Of a stretch of 64,000 bases of DNA, positions 19,041 through 29,313 are shown piece after piece. The position numbers and the translations under genes were made by a program. This DNA is from Fodinicola acaciae (GTDB taxonomy: Bacteria; Actinomycetota; Actinomycetes; Mycobacteriales; HKI-0501): the NCBI RefSeq assembly GCF_010993745.1, contig NZ_WOTN01000001.1, positions 809,235-873,234 of the forward strand. Direction: 5' to 3'. The notes under the pieces were generated by a model, which saw nothing but the letters and a program-made list of their open reading frames with translations, had not been told where the DNA came from and searched no databases. Every line of letters begins with the position of its first letter. Within the stretch, counting starts at the first letter, position 1.

Positions 19041-20811
19041 GCACCTTCACCGACGCCGGCTCGCCGATGTAACGGTCGTACGGCAGGATGTCCGCGCCGT
19101 CATTACGTCGGCTGACGGCGGCGATGATGCCGTCGGCGTCGAGGCACTGCTCGGACAGTTGCGTGCCGCGGTCACCGTGGGCCAGGAACTCCTGCCGCAG
19201 AGCCAAAGTGCGCACCGGCGTGCGGCAGCCGGCCTCGCGAAGCGCGCGAGCGTACGTGTCGCCGAAGCCGCCAGCGACACCGTTGTCCTCGATGGTGACG
19301 ACGAGGCGGAAGTTGCCGGCAGCGCGTACGAGGGCGGGATCGATCGGCAGGACCCAACGCGGATCGGCGACGGTCACGGCTTCGTCCAGACGGTCGGCGG
19401 CCTGCAGGGCGGCGTGGGCGCACGGTCCGACCGGCAGGAGAAGCGTGTCACCGCCGAGGCCGCCGCGGAGCAGGTCGCCGCGGCCGAGGTGACCGATCGC
19501 CGCGATGTCAGCGGAGGCGGAGCCTTTGGGGAAGCGCAACGCGGACGGACCGTCCCAGCTGACGGCCTCCCTGAGCAGCGCACGCAAACTGCTGCCGTCG
19601 CGCGGTGCGGCGACCCGCATGCCCGGCACCGTGCCGAGCAGCGACAGGTCCCACATGCCGTGGTGCGACGGTCCGTCGTTGCCGGTGATCCCAGCCCTGT
19701 CCAACACAAAAGTGACCGGCAGGCGGTGCAGCGCCACGTCCATCAGCAGCTGGTCGAAGGCGCGGTTCAGGAAGGTGGCGTAAACACACACAACTGGATG
19801 CATGCCACCGGTGGCCAGCCCGGCGGCGGAGGTGACGGCGTGTTGTTCGGCGATGCCGACGTCGTACACGCGGTCGGAGAATTTCCTTGCGAACTGGTGC
19901 AACCCGGTGGGGTGAAGCATGGCCGCGGTGATGCCGACGACATCTGGCCGTTCGTCGGCGATGGCCACCAGTTCCTCGGCCATGATGTCCGTCCAGCCGA
20001 CCGAGCTGGCGCTTTTCCCGGCCGGACCGATCGTGTGCATGTGGTCGACCAGGTCCGCCTCCGCGTCGGCATGGCCTTTTCCTTTGCTGGTCAGGCAATG
20101 CACCACGACAGGTCTGCCGTACGCGCGGGCCGACCGCAGGGCGGCTTCCAGAGCGGCGGTGTGGTGGCCGTCGATCGGTCCGAGATAGTGGAACCCGAGC
20201 TGGTCGAACAACGACGTGCCACAGCCGTCGCGTAACTCCGCCAGATGCGCCGCGACACCGCCGACCGTCGGTGAATACGAGCGGCCGTTGTCGTTGAGGA
20301 CGACGACCACCGGCCGGTCGGCGGCGCCGAGATTGTTGAGCGCTTCCCAGCACATGCCACCGGTCAGCGCGCCGTCTCCGACAACGGCGACTACCGCGCG
20401 GTCGTTTTCCTGCCGCAGCGCGAAAGCCTTGGCCAGACCGTCCGCATAGGACAGTGCCGTGGAGGCGTGCGAGTTCTCCACCAGGTCGTGTTCGCTCTCC
20501 GCGCGGCTCGGATAGCCGGACAGGCCGCCGGCATGTCGGAGCCGGTCGAAGTCCTGCCGGCCGGTGAGCAGCTTGTGCACGTACGACTGATGGCCGGTGT
20601 CCCACACGATCGCATCGCGCGGCGACTCGAAAACTCGGTGCAGCGCGAGGGTCAGCTCCACCACGCCGAGATTCGGGCCGAGATGTCCTCCGGTACGCGA
20701 CACCGACTCCACCAGCTTGCGGCGGATCTCACCGGCCAACGCGTCCATCGCGCCGGCCGGCAGCCGGCGCAGCTCGGCCGGACTGCTCAGCTGCTCTAAC
20801 AACGACCTCAA
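19027..20811 (-). CDS. dxs: 1-deoxy-D-xylulose-5-phosphate synthase (hopanoid-cluster copy)
   Basis: A 594-residue thiamine-diphosphate enzyme that condenses pyruvate and glyceraldehyde-3-phosphate, the first step of the MEP isoprenoid pathway. Visible landmarks are [15 protein letters not shown], the ThDP/Mg motif [34 protein letters not shown], and the transketolase C-terminal domain. It is a little shorter than housekeeping Dxs (about 620-640). The start is uncertain: TTG at 20811 overlaps the hpnH stop codon, while TTG at 20802 would be better spaced from GGGAG at 20812-20816. As last gene of the hopanoid operon it probably supplements isoprenoid supply when hopanoids are made. Confidence 0.93.
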   Translation of the reverse strand: MRSLLEQLSSPAELRRLPAGAMDALAGEIRRKLVESVSRTGGHLGPNLGVVELTLALHRVFESPRDAIVWDTGHQSYVHKLLTGRQDFDRLRHAGGLSGYPSRAESEHDLVENSHASTALSYADGLAKAFALRQENDRAVVAVVGDGALTGGMCWEALNNLGAADRPVVVVLNDNGRSYSPTVGGVAAHLAELRDGCGTSLFDQLGFHYLGPIDGHHTAALEAALRSARAYGRPVVVHCLTSKGKGHADAEADLVDHMHTIGPAGKSASSVGWTDIMAEELVAIADERPDVVGITAAMLHPTGLHQFARKFSDRVYDVGIAEQHAVTSAAGLATGGMHPVVCVYATFLNRAFDQLLMDVALHRLPVTFVLDRAGITGNDGPSHHGMWDLSLLGTVPGMRVAAPRDGSSLRALLREAVSWDGPSALRFPKGSASADIAAIGHLGRGDLLRGGLGGDTLLLPVGPCAHAALQAADRLDEAVTVADPRWVLPIDPALVRAAGNFRLVVTIEDNGVAGGFGDTYARALREAGCRTPVRTLALRQEFLAHGDRGTQLSEQCLDADGIIAAVSRRNDGADILPYDRYIGEPASVKVLRGR

Positions 20812-21812
20812 CTCCCTACGGCCGCACGCAAGGTTTCTTTCAGCGAGCCCATGGTGGCGATCACCGCGGTCGGTTCATAGCCGCAGTGCGCCATGCAGTT
20901 GGAGCAGCGCGGATCTTTCCCGCGGCCAAAGGCATCCCAGTCGGTGTCCTCGATGAGTTCCTTGTAGGTGGCCGCATAGCCGTCGTCGAGCAGATAGCAC
21001 GGCCGCTGCCAGCCGAGCAGCGAGTACGACGGGATTCCCCAGGCCGTGCAGGCCAGGTCGCGTTTTCCTTCCAGGAAGTCCAGAAAAACCGGCGAGTGGT
21101 TGAGTCGCCAGCGCTTGCGCCGGCCGCCTTCGAAGGCTTTGGCGAAAAGTTCGCGGGTCTGCTGGACACCGAGCCAGTGGTCCTGGTCCGGAGCAGCCCA
21201 GTAGGCGTACGCGGGGGAGATCTGCATGTTGTCGACGCCGAGCTCGTCGTTGAGATAGTCGAGCACGTCGAGGACGTCCTGTGGCGTGTCGGTGTTGAAG
21301 AACGTGCTGTTGGTCATGACGCGGAAACCGGCCGCCTTGACCTGCTTGATCGCGTCGACGGCCGCGTCGAAGACACCTGCCTTCTGCACCGACTCGTCGT
21401 GGCGCTCGCGCAGGCCATCGACATGCACCATGAAGGCGAAGTTGCGGTGTGGCGCGAACTTGTGCAGGTGCTTGGGGATCAGTACGGCGTTGGTGCACAG
21501 GAAGACGATCTTGTTACGGTTGAGCAGCTGGCGGACGATCTCGTCGATTTCCTTGTGCATCAACGGTTCACCGCCGGCGATCGACACCATCGGCGCGCCG
21601 GACTCCTCGATGGCCGCCACCGCCTGCTCGACCGGCATGCGTTTCTTCAGCTCCGAGGCCGGTTTCGCGATCTTGCCGCAGCCGGCACATTTCAGGTTGC
21701 AGGCGAACAGCGGCTCCAGCTCGACCAGCAGCGGAAACTTCTTCCTACGCAGCAGTTTCTGCTTCATCAGGTAGGTGCCGAGCCGGATCGACTGGCGCAA
21801 TGGCATCGCCAT
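20808..21812 (-). CDS. hpnH: adenosyl-hopene transferase HpnH (radical SAM)
   Basis: A radical-SAM enzyme that joins the 5'-deoxyadenosyl radical to diploptene, giving adenosylhopane, the first step of C35 side-chain formation. It has 334 residues. The 4Fe-4S motif CNLKCAGC is near residue 38, preceded by [21 protein letters not shown]-type sequence ([14 protein letters not shown]) binds SAM. The C-terminal part has further cysteines ([15 protein letters not shown]), as in the family. ATG at 21812, with a second ATG two codons later. Three bases separate it from the upstream ispH-fusion stop, and its own stop overlaps the dxs start. Confidence 0.95.
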   Translation of the reverse strand: MAMPLRQSIRLGTYLMKQKLLRRKKFPLLVELEPLFACNLKCAGCGKIAKPASELKKRMPVEQAVAAIEESGAPMVSIAGGEPLMHKEIDEIVRQLLNRNKIVFLCTNAVLIPKHLHKFAPHRNFAFMVHVDGLRERHDESVQKAGVFDAAVDAIKQVKAAGFRVMTNSTFFNTDTPQDVLDVLDYLNDELGVDNMQISPAYAYWAAPDQDHWLGVQQTRELFAKAFEGGRRKRWRLNHSPVFLDFLEGKRDLACTAWGIPSYSLLGWQRPCYLLDDGYAATYKELIEDTDWDAFGRGKDPRCSNCMAHCGYEPTAVIATMGSLKETLRAAVGS

Positions 21813-21815
21813 GGG

Positions 21816-23288
21816 TCAACTCACTTCCCGAGGCAGGGTGAAGGTGATGTCTTCGTGGCTTCCGGAACTTTCGGTCAGGTCCACGGATCCGAGGCCGGAC
21901 AGGCAGAAACCGATCTCGTCGACCAGCTGCGACGGCGCGGACGCGCCGGCGGTCAGGCCGATCCGGCGCGCTCCGGCCAGCCATCGCAGGTCGACCTCGC
22001 CGGCGTCGTCGACCAGCCGCGCCGGGGTGCCGGCGCGTTCGCACACCTCGACCAGCCGGCGCGAGTTGGACGAGTTGGTCGAGCCGACGACGAGTACGAG
22101 GTCGGACACATCGGCGATGGCGCGTACGGCCGCCTGCCGGTTCGTTGTGGCGTAACAGATGTCGTCGCTGCGCGGCGCGGTCACATCGGGAAAACGCTCG
22201 CGCAGCACGGCCGCGATGTCCTCAGCCTCATCGACCGCGAGCGTCGTCTGCGTCGCGTACGCGACGCGTCGTGGATCACCCGGTCGTACGCGCCGGGCGG
22301 CTTCGACGTCCTCGACGATGACGACCGAGTCTGGAGCCTCGCCGACAGTGCCTTGCACCTCTTCGTGGTCGCCGTGTCCGATAAGGAAAATCGTCTCGCC
22401 GCGCGTGGAGGACCGGCGCACTTCGGCGTGCACCTTGCTGACCAGCGGGCAGGTCGCGTCGATCACCGCCAGGTCGCGGTCAGCCGCCGCTGACCGTACG
22501 GCGGGGGAGACGCCGTGGGCGGCCAGCACCAGTGTGCTTCCGCGCGGCACTTCTTCGACTTCCTGCACGAAAATCGCGCCGCGGCTCTCCAGTTCGCGGA
22601 CGACGTGTGCGTTGTGGACGATCTGCCGGCGTACGTAGACAGGCGCGCCGAAGCGTTCGAGCGCTCTGTCGACCGTGTCGATCGCGCGCGAGACGCCGGC
22701 ACAGAACGATCGCGGTGTCGCCAGTACGACCGATCGGTCGGCAACGGCCGCGGACCACTGCTCGAAGACCGGAGCGCAGGCTCGCAATGCCTGCAGCGCA
22801 CGAAAACCGCGCCACGGCGTGCCTGGCCGGATCAGCGGCTGGTCCACCGTGTCCACAATGGACCGTACGACCGCATACGGCTGGTCGCCGATCGCTTGCG
22901 CAACCGCGTACGACTCCATGTCGACGGCCAGCGCTCCGCTTTCAGCCAACGCCTGCCGGGTCGCGCCTTCGGCGATTTTCGCTGTGGACAAGACAGGTCC
23001 AATGTGGACGTTGAGGCCGCGACGGCGGAGCGCGCCGGCCAGCAATGGTGCCGACCGGATCGACACGGGCGGTCCGTCGCCGCGCACTTCGCTGGCGACG
23101 ACCACATCGCCAGGCCGTACGTGCGGACTCAGGCCACCTCCCACGCCGGCCGTCAGCGTCGGCTCGGCCGGCAGGCAGGCGGCCGCGACGCGAGCCGGGC
23201 CGATTCCGGTGTGCAGCAGGCGCATGCCGCGGGCGGCGGCAGCCACGGCGGCGCGCTCGACCCGCAATGCGGTGCACAGGATCGTCAT
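21816..23288 (-). CDS. fusion: HpnG-like adenosylhopane phosphorylase + IspH (HMBPP reductase)
   Basis: A 490-residue two-domain protein in one uninterrupted frame. Residues about 1-180 are a purine-nucleoside-phosphorylase-like domain (HTGIGPARVAAA, GVGGGLSPHVRPGDVVVA, ALAVDMESYAVAQ) of the HpnG type, which cleaves adenine from adenosylhopane. Residues about 184-490 are 4-hydroxy-3-methylbut-2-enyl diphosphate reductase, the last MEP step, with the three expected cluster cysteines in PRSFCAGV, DATCPLVSKVH and DDICYATTNRQ, plus VVGSTNSSNSRRL. The ATG overlaps the shc stop as ATGA, which fixes the start. Both activities fit the operon. The fusion itself is unusual; no frameshift or ribosome-binding site is seen at the joint. 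Confidence 0.88.
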   Translation of the reverse strand: MTILCTALRVERAAVAAAARGMRLLHTGIGPARVAAACLPAEPTLTAGVGGGLSPHVRPGDVVVASEVRGDGPPVSIRSAPLLAGALRRRGLNVHIGPVLSTAKIAEGATRQALAESGALAVDMESYAVAQAIGDQPYAVVRSIVDTVDQPLIRPGTPWRGFRALQALRACAPVFEQWSAAVADRSVVLATPRSFCAGVSRAIDTVDRALERFGAPVYVRRQIVHNAHVVRELESRGAIFVQEVEEVPRGSTLVLAAHGVSPAVRSAAADRDLAVIDATCPLVSKVHAEVRRSSTRGETIFLIGHGDHEEVQGTVGEAPDSVVIVEDVEAARRVRPGDPRRVAYATQTTLAVDEAEDIAAVLRERFPDVTAPRSDDICYATTNRQAAVRAIADVSDLVLVVGSTNSSNSRRLVEVCERAGTPARLVDDAGEVDLRWLAGARRIGLTAGASAPSQLVDEIGFCLSGLGSVDLTESSGSHEDITFTLPREVS

Positions 23289-25183
23289 GACGATCCCCGC
23301 GACACGTAACGGCCGAGTGCGGACAACGGAAAGACGATCCGGTAGAGGTGATAGTTGATGTAGAAATCGCCGGGAAAACCGGTGCCGGTGAACTGCGGCT
23401 CGTCCCAGGTGCCGCTGTCCAGTTGCGTTGCGCACAGCCAGTCGACGCCTCTGTCCACTGTGGACGTACGCTCGTCGGCCGCGAGCAGCGCCATCAGGGC
23501 CCAGGCCGTCTGGGACGCGGTGGAGTCACCGCGACCGGCCAGCGAACGGTCCTTGTACGACCGCATGTCCTCGCCCCAGCCGCCGTCCGGATTCTGGTGC
23601 TCCTCCAGCCAACGCACCGCTCGCCGGATCGCGCTGGCAGAAGGCGAAACTCCGGCGCTGATCAGCGCAGGCACGGCCGCGCCAGTGCCATAGACATAGT
23701 TGGAACCCCAGCGGCCAAACCAGGATCCGTCCGGCTCCTGCGCGTCGACCAGCCACCGTACGCCGCGCCGGCACACCTCGTCTGAGCCGCGGCCGAGCGC
23801 GCCGAACATCTCCACGATATGCGCGGTGACATCCGCCGACGGTGGGTCGATGACCTCGCCGAAGTCGCAGAACGGCAGTTTTCGCGGCACTTCCCGCGTG
23901 TTGTCGGCGTCGAAGGCGCCCCAGCCGCCGTCTTTCGACTGCATGCCGGCCAACCAGTCGACGCCGCGCCGGACGGCCGCGTCCAGGCGGTCGCGGTCCG
24001 GATGTGCGATTCGCCGCAGTGCAAGGACAATCTCGGAGGTGTCGTCGGTGTCCGGATAGAGGTCGTTGGCGAACTCGAAGGCCCAGCCGCCTGGCGCGAG
24101 TTTCGGCCGCTTCACGGCCCAGTCGCCGCGTATGTCGATTTCCTCGCCGAGCAGCCAATCCGCGGCGCGTACGACCGCCGGATCATCGGCGGCGACTCCG
24201 GCGTCGAGCATGCCGGTCAACGCCAGCGCCGTGTCCCACACCGGTGACTGGCAGGCCTCCAGTCGGCGTACGACACCGTCCGGTGTGTCTTCTCGGATGA
24301 TGAAGCCGTCCAAGCCTTTCAGCCCGGCCTTGACGACCGGATGGTCGAGCGAATAGCCGAGCAGATGCAGAGCCAGCAACGAATAGACCCATGGCGGCTG
24401 GATGCCACCCCACGAGCCGTCCGCCTCCTGCCGCGCGACGATCCACTCCGCGGCCTTGCGCATGGCGAGCGTACGACCCGGATGCACCGGCAGTTTTCCG
24501 TACGCGTAAAGGACTTTGTCCAGTCGTTGGAAGGCGCCGGCCCACGTCCACGGCGCGTCGAGCCTCGGCCGAGGGCTGCCGGACAGCAACTCGGCGACGC
24601 CGAAAGGCACCGGCCGGCACGGCCGCAGCGTGCCGACGATCGTCAGCGGCACGATCGTCTGCCTGGCCCAGCAGGCGAAATCGTACGGGTTCAACGGAAA
24701 CCACGACGGCAGGAAGATCATCTCCGGCGGCAGCGTCGGCAGGTCGTCCCACGACCACAGGCCGAAAAGCGCCAGCCAGATCCGGGTGAAGACGCGGCTG
24801 TGCTCCAAACCGCCATTGCTGACAACGAATTCCGCCGCTTTGGCCATGTGTGGCTCGTGCGGCGAGTCACCGGCGAGCCGGAGCGCGATCCAGGCCTCGG
24901 CGGTCGTGGACAGGTCGCCCGGTCCACCGAAGAAATTGGCCCAGGTGCCGTCGGAGCGCTGCTGCGAGCGGATCCAGCGAGCCGCCTCCTCGGTCTCGGA
25001 TGCCGTGCGGATGCCCAGAAACTCGCGCAACAGCAGGTCCTCGGCGTCCATCGTGACGTTGGTTTCCAGCTCGCCCTTCCACCAGCCGCGGTCGCTTTGC
25101 AGGCCGCGAAGATGCTCGACGGCCGCCTGCAACGCCTGTTTCGCCGCGGAAACTCGCGATGTCTCCAGTTCGGTGATGGTCAT
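23285..25183 (-). CDS. shc: squalene-hopene cyclase
   Basis: Membrane-associated triterpene cyclase turning squalene into hopene/hopanol. Its 632 residues have the family's normal length. The catalytic acid motif DTDD is at 378-381 (NDLYPDTDDTSE). Multiple QW repeats are present, for example GSWGGIQPPW near 257 and QSKDGGWGAF, QEPDGSWFGRWG and QNPDGGWGED in the C-terminal half. The start ATG shares one base with the stop of the polyprenyl diphosphate synthase gene and the stop overlaps the next start, showing tight translational coupling in the hopanoid operon. Confidence 0.97.
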   Translation of the reverse strand: MTITELETSRVSAAKQALQAAVEHLRGLQSDRGWWKGELETNVTMDAEDLLLREFLGIRTASETEEAARWIRSQQRSDGTWANFFGGPGDLSTTAEAWIALRLAGDSPHEPHMAKAAEFVVSNGGLEHSRVFTRIWLALFGLWSWDDLPTLPPEMIFLPSWFPLNPYDFACWARQTIVPLTIVGTLRPCRPVPFGVAELLSGSPRPRLDAPWTWAGAFQRLDKVLYAYGKLPVHPGRTLAMRKAAEWIVARQEADGSWGGIQPPWVYSLLALHLLGYSLDHPVVKAGLKGLDGFIIREDTPDGVVRRLEACQSPVWDTALALTGMLDAGVAADDPAVVRAADWLLGEEIDIRGDWAVKRPKLAPGGWAFEFANDLYPDTDDTSEIVLALRRIAHPDRDRLDAAVRRGVDWLAGMQSKDGGWGAFDADNTREVPRKLPFCDFGEVIDPPSADVTAHIVEMFGALGRGSDEVCRRGVRWLVDAQEPDGSWFGRWGSNYVYGTGAAVPALISAGVSPSASAIRRAVRWLEEHQNPDGGWGEDMRSYKDRSLAGRGDSTASQTAWALMALLAADERTSTVDRGVDWLCATQLDSGTWDEPQFTGTGFPGDFYINYHLYRIVFPLSALGRYVSRGSS

Positions 25184-26190
25184 CAGGCCTCCCGTGACAC
25201 GGTGAAGTGCGCGAGTGCGATCAGCTCCTCACGAGCGGTGCGGTCGAGTGGCGCGGGCATCAGCGCGTCCTCGGCCAGAGCGATCCGCCGCGCGGCTTCC
25301 TCGGTGACCCAGGCGCGCCCGCCGGCGGTCTCCACCAGATCCGCGGCACGCCGCAGATCCGCGTCGGCCGGCAGGCTGTCCGCGGCCAGCCAGGCGGAAA
25401 GTTCACGGCCAGCCGCGCCGCCGTGCGTCACCGCGTATGTCACCGGCAGGCTTTTCTTGCGCGTACGCAGGTCGTTGAAGACCGGTTTGCCGGTGGTCGC
25501 CGGGTCGCCCCAGATCCCGAGCAGATCGTCGATGAGCTGGAAGGCGATGCCGAGCTCCGCACCGTACGCGCCGAGCGCGGCGACGACTTCCGGTGCCGCG
25601 CCGGCCAGGATGGCGCCGATCGCCGAGCTGGCCGACAGCAACGAGCCGGTTTTCCCGGCGGTCATGTCCAAACACTCGGCCAGCGTCACGTCCGACCGGC
25701 GCTCGAACTCGATGTCCAGCACCTGGCCACGGATCAGCTCACGCGTCGTCTCGGTCAGCAACCGCGCGGCCGGGATCGATCCGCTGTCGAGCAGGATCTC
25801 CTGCGCCAGAGCCAACATCGCGTCGCCGGCGAGGATGGCCGCGGAGGATCCCCACACCGACCAGACCGTCGGCCGGTGCCGCCGCTCGGTGTCGCCGTCC
25901 ATCAGATCGTCGTGCACCAACGAAAAGTTGTGTACGAGCTCGACCGCGACGGCACCTGGCACGCCGGTCTCCGCGGCCGCGCCGGCCGCCTCGGCGGACA
26001 GCAGCGCGAGTGCCGGCCGGAGCGTTTTTCCGCCGCTGGCCTGCGAAGGTGTGCCGTCCACGTCGGTCCAGCCGAGGTGGTACGAGGCGATCCGCCGGTT
26101 CGCCTCGTCCAGCCGCGCCACCGCGGCCTGCAGCGCCGGCAGGAACAACTGCCGGCCGCGGTGCAGGACGTCGGCCGTCGCGATGGTCAT
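25183..26190 (-). CDS. polyprenyl diphosphate synthase (farnesyl-type)
   Basis: A 335-residue trans-isoprenyl diphosphate synthase. The first Asp-rich motif is DDLMDGD within LVHNFSLVHDDLMDGDTERR; the second region is FQLIDDLLGIWGDPATTGKP, with Gly in place of the last Asp of DDxxD, as is common in actinobacterial members. KTLRPAL and RRHRP bind diphosphate. In this setting it most likely makes the farnesyl diphosphate used by HpnC and HpnD, but chain length is not proved by sequence. ATG at 26190 has AAGGAGG upstream and overlaps the hpnE stop as ATGA. Confidence 0.92.
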   Translation of the reverse strand: MTIATADVLHRGRQLFLPALQAAVARLDEANRRIASYHLGWTDVDGTPSQASGGKTLRPALALLSAEAAGAAAETGVPGAVAVELVHNFSLVHDDLMDGDTERRHRPTVWSVWGSSAAILAGDAMLALAQEILLDSGSIPAARLLTETTRELIRGQVLDIEFERRSDVTLAECLDMTAGKTGSLLSASSAIGAILAGAAPEVVAALGAYGAELGIAFQLIDDLLGIWGDPATTGKPVFNDLRTRKKSLPVTYAVTHGGAAGRELSAWLAADSLPADADLRRAADLVETAGGRAWVTEEAARRIALAEDALMPAPLDRTAREELIALAHFTVSREA

Positions 26191-27497
26191 GCCGCCGCCT
26201 CCTTGATCGGTTTTCGTTGGCTCAGAAGGGCCGCGGCGGCAGCGTCGCCGCTGCGTACGGCGCCTTCCATGGTGGCCGGCCAGCCGGTCGCGGTCCACGC
26301 GCCGGCCAGGAACAGGCCGGTGGCGGCGGTGGTTGCCGCCGGCCGCAACGCCGCGGTGCCTGGCGCCGGACGGAATGTGGCCGTACGTTCGCGGGTCACG
26401 AAGAAGTCGAGGATCCGTGCGCCGCGCGCGGATGGCAGCAATGCCGCCAAAGCCGGCAGCATGCGTGCGCGGAGTTGTCCGGTCGGCAGGCCGACGAGGT
26501 CGTCAGCGGCCGACAACGAAACGGCGACGTACTGGCCGTTGCTGACGCCCGCCTGTGTCGTACGGTCGAAAACCCACTGCAGCGGACTGTCGATCGCGGC
26601 GACGAAAGGCTGGTCGAGGACCTGCCGGTCATAGTGCACGTGGACGTTGATGATCGGCGAGTTGCCGAGCCGTTCCGACCAGCCGGCCGTCAGATTGACC
26701 GCGCCAGCGGGCAAAAGCCGCTCGGCGACTGGTGGCGGCACAGCGAGCACGACCTGGTCGAAGGACTCGCCGTCGACCCGCCAGCCGGTGGACAGCGACC
26801 GCACCTTGGCGTTGAGGCGTAGGTCCACATTGGACAGAGCGGACCGCGCCGCCTCGCCGTGGAGCTCGGACAGCGGCACCTTCGACCAGCCGAGGTCGGA
26901 CGCCGACGCATCCGACAGCAGGCCGACCTGGAAAACCGTCGCGGCCAGGCTCAGTGAGGCGTTGTCGGCGCACGAGTTGAGAGTGGCGACACCGATGAGG
27001 TCCCACAGCGTCTCGACCGTACGCGCGCTCTGCCGGCGTTCGCGCAGCCAGTCGCCAAAACTGCGGTCGTCGACCGCGACCGGATCGATGTCACGCAAGG
27101 CCAATGCCGCCTGTGCGAAGGCGATCCGCTCGCGCATCGACACGTGCCGGTACGCGAGCACCGACTCCGACAGGTGATATGGCGCGGCGAGGCGACCACG
27201 CCGCAACCAGTGTTCGGGTCCGGTGCGCGCGGACCGCACCGGGATCGCCAGCCGGTCCTGCAGATGCACCTTGTCGCGTACGCCCAGTCGCTCGAGCAGG
27301 CCGATATATGCGGTGCAGCAACGAAGAAACACGTGCTGGCCGTTGTCGACGGACAGGTCACCGCGACGGAAGGAATGGGTCAGGCCGCCGAGTGCGCCAC
27401 GCGACTCGAAAAGCGTCACGTCGAGACCGGCGTCGGCGCAGCGCAACGCGGCGGCGATCCCGGCGAGCCCACCACCGACAACGGCGACACGGCTCAT
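26187..27497 (-). CDS. hpnE: hydroxysqualene dehydroxylase HpnE
   Basis: FAD-dependent amine-oxidase-like enzyme that reduces hydroxysqualene to squalene in the HpnCDE route. It has 436 residues. The N-terminal dinucleotide-binding motif is [20 protein letters not shown], with [14 protein letters not shown] and [11 protein letters not shown] following, typical of phytoene-desaturase relatives. The C-terminal FAD-contact motif [22 protein letters not shown] is also present. Start and stop overlap the neighbours by 4 nt (ATGA) on each side. Identity is supported equally by sequence and by its position between hpnD and the prenyl synthase. Confidence 0.94.
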   Translation of the reverse strand: MSRVAVVGGGLAGIAAALRCADAGLDVTLFESRGALGGLTHSFRRGDLSVDNGQHVFLRCCTAYIGLLERLGVRDKVHLQDRLAIPVRSARTGPEHWLRRGRLAAPYHLSESVLAYRHVSMRERIAFAQAALALRDIDPVAVDDRSFGDWLRERRQSARTVETLWDLIGVATLNSCADNASLSLAATVFQVGLLSDASASDLGWSKVPLSELHGEAARSALSNVDLRLNAKVRSLSTGWRVDGESFDQVVLAVPPPVAERLLPAGAVNLTAGWSERLGNSPIINVHVHYDRQVLDQPFVAAIDSPLQWVFDRTTQAGVSNGQYVAVSLSAADDLVGLPTGQLRARMLPALAALLPSARGARILDFFVTRERTATFRPAPGTAALRPAATTAATGLFLAGAWTATGWPATMEGAVRSGDAAAAALLSQRKPIKEAAA

Positions 27498-28354
27498 CTG
27501 GGCACTCCGGCGAGTGCGCGTACGGCGACTCCGGCCTTTTGCCAGCCGGTCAAGGAAAGGCGCCGGTCATAGACCTGCGCCGGGTCGGCGGAGATCCGGT
27601 CCAGCAGCTGCCGGTAAATGCCGGACATGGCGGCACAGCAGGCCGCGCTGCGGCGGTCGAGCAACGGTACGAGCCGCAGCCCGTCGGCATACCATTGCCG
27701 CGCTCGCGCGGCGCTGTGCCGGATCAGCGCCGCCAACTGGCCGTCGGTGTCCACCAGGACGTCGTTCCCGTCGAGCTTGAGTTCTACGCCGAACCGGCGC
27801 AGGTCCTCGGTTGGCAGATAGGTCCGGCCATTCATGAAATCCTCGCGGATGTCCCGGAGGATGTTGGTCTGCTGCAAGGCGATCCCGAGCGCGTCCGCGT
27901 ACGCCGGCGCGTTGCGGTCCGGGCGGCTGCCGAACACACCGAGGCACAGCCGGCCGATGCTGCCGGCCACACAACGGCAATAGGTGACGAGCTCGTCGAA
28001 TGTCTCGTAATGGCGTTCGGTCACGTCCATCTCGACGCCGTCGAGCAGTTCCTCGAAGGCATCCATCGGAATCGGCAGTCGCCGTGCCGCGTCGGCGACC
28101 GCGACCAACACCGGATCGGTGCTGTCGCCGAGGTTGGCGAGACTGTCTCGTACGCCCGCCAGAAGCGCGAGTTTTCTTGTGTGAGGCAGATCACCATCGC
28201 CGATGTCGTCGATCCGCCGCGCCAGCGCGTAAACAGCGCACAGGGCCGCGCGTTTGTCCGGCCGCAGCAGGCGAATGCCGTAATAGAAGTTACGCGCCTC
28301 GGTCCTGGTGACCGTCTCGCAATGGTCGTACGCCTCGGTGATTGTGCTGGTCAT
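27494..28354 (-). CDS. hpnD: presqualene diphosphate synthase HpnD
   Basis: Head-to-head prenyltransferase condensing two farnesyl diphosphates to presqualene diphosphate. It has 286 residues. The two Asp-rich metal sites are [10 protein letters not shown] and [18 protein letters not shown], with [13 protein letters not shown] near the N-terminus as in squalene/phytoene synthases. The second site in HpnD-type proteins is complete here, in contrast to the neighbouring HpnC. Overlaps both neighbours by 4 nt. Confidence 0.94.
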   Translation of the reverse strand: MTSTITEAYDHCETVTRTEARNFYYGIRLLRPDKRAALCAVYALARRIDDIGDGDLPHTRKLALLAGVRDSLANLGDSTDPVLVAVADAARRLPIPMDAFEELLDGVEMDVTERHYETFDELVTYCRCVAGSIGRLCLGVFGSRPDRNAPAYADALGIALQQTNILRDIREDFMNGRTYLPTEDLRRFGVELKLDGNDVLVDTDGQLAALIRHSAARARQWYADGLRLVPLLDRRSAACCAAMSGIYRQLLDRISADPAQVYDRRLSLTGWQKAGVAVRALAGVPR

Positions 28355-29187
28355 GCGGCGCTCCTCAGCTGTCGAAAGAGCTGCCTGACCACGTCGGTCC
28401 GGCGGGTTTTCGGTGTGCCGGCAAGGACGTCCCAGCCGGCCGCCTGAATGGACCTGGCCGCGGCGAATCCGCCGGCGACATATCCACCGACGGCCAGCCG
28501 GGCCCAGCCGTGCAGCCGGCCGACCAGCGGCGCACCGGATTCCAGCAGCCGTACGGCGCGCTCGGTCTGGAACTGGATGAGCCGCCGGAATTCCGGCGTG
28601 CCACGAGGTTGGTCGAGGTCAGCGTGGGTAACGGCGTACGTGTCGAGGTCCTCCTGCGGCAGATAGACGCGGCCGGCGGCTCGGTCCTCCGCCACGTCCT
28701 GCCAATGTTCGAGGAGTTGCAATGCGGTGCAGACACGGTCGGATAAGAGGTTGTTTTCCGCCGAGCGAGCGTCGAAGATCGCCAGTACCATCTGGCCAAC
28801 CGGGGCCGCGGAAAGTGCGCAATACCCCAGCAGATCCTGATAGGTGCGATAGGAAGTGACAGTCTGGTCGCGCAGGTTCGCCTGCACCAGGTCGTCAAAC
28901 GGCTGCCTGTCGAGCCGGCATTCGGCGACCGTCGGCACGAGCCTGCGCAGCACGGCCGACCGCGGCTCGCCGCCGTCCCACACGGTGGCCAGGTCGGCGG
29001 CGAACGCGGTCAACAGGGCGGTGCGATCACCGGCCGCCTCGTCGCCGAGGTCGTCGATCCACCGGACCACGTCGTACACCGCCACCAGGTGGCCGCGCAG
29101 CCGCCGCGGCAGCACTTTCAGCGCGACCGGAAAGTTTTCCGCGCGTTCTTTCTCGCGTAGCCGGGCCTCGGCAGGTGGTGACCACAC
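28351..29187 (-). CDS. hpnC: hydroxysqualene synthase HpnC
   Basis: A 278-residue squalene/phytoene-synthase family protein that converts presqualene diphosphate to hydroxysqualene. The first Asp-rich site is [12 protein letters not shown]; the second is degenerate ([20 protein letters not shown]), as expected for HpnC rather than Hpn[19 protein letters not shown] at the N-terminus is the HpnC signature region. GTG at 29187 is the only suitable in-frame start but has no clear ribosome-binding site. It is the first gene of the hopanoid operon and diverges from the PucR-type regulator across 126 bp. Confidence 0.93.
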   Translation of the reverse strand: MWSPPAEARLREKERAENFPVALKVLPRRLRGHLVAVYDVVRWIDDLGDEAAGDRTALLTAFAADLATVWDGGEPRSAVLRRLVPTVAECRLDRQPFDDLVQANLRDQTVTSYRTYQDLLGYCALSAAPVGQMVLAIFDARSAENNLLSDRVCTALQLLEHWQDVAEDRAAGRVYLPQEDLDTYAVTHADLDQPRGTPEFRRLIQFQTERAVRLLESGAPLVGRLHGWARLAVGGYVAGGFAAARSIQAAGWDVLAGTPKTRRTDVVRQLFRQLRSAA

Positions 29188-29313
29188 ACCGTCATGCTTG
29201 TTGTCTTGGCGGGTTCAGTTCTGGTCCCGGAAAGAAAATTCTGCCTGCCGCACTTGTTCTCAAAGGGACAACCGACTCCAGGTGGCCGCGGATGTGTGAG
29301 GGACGACCGATCC

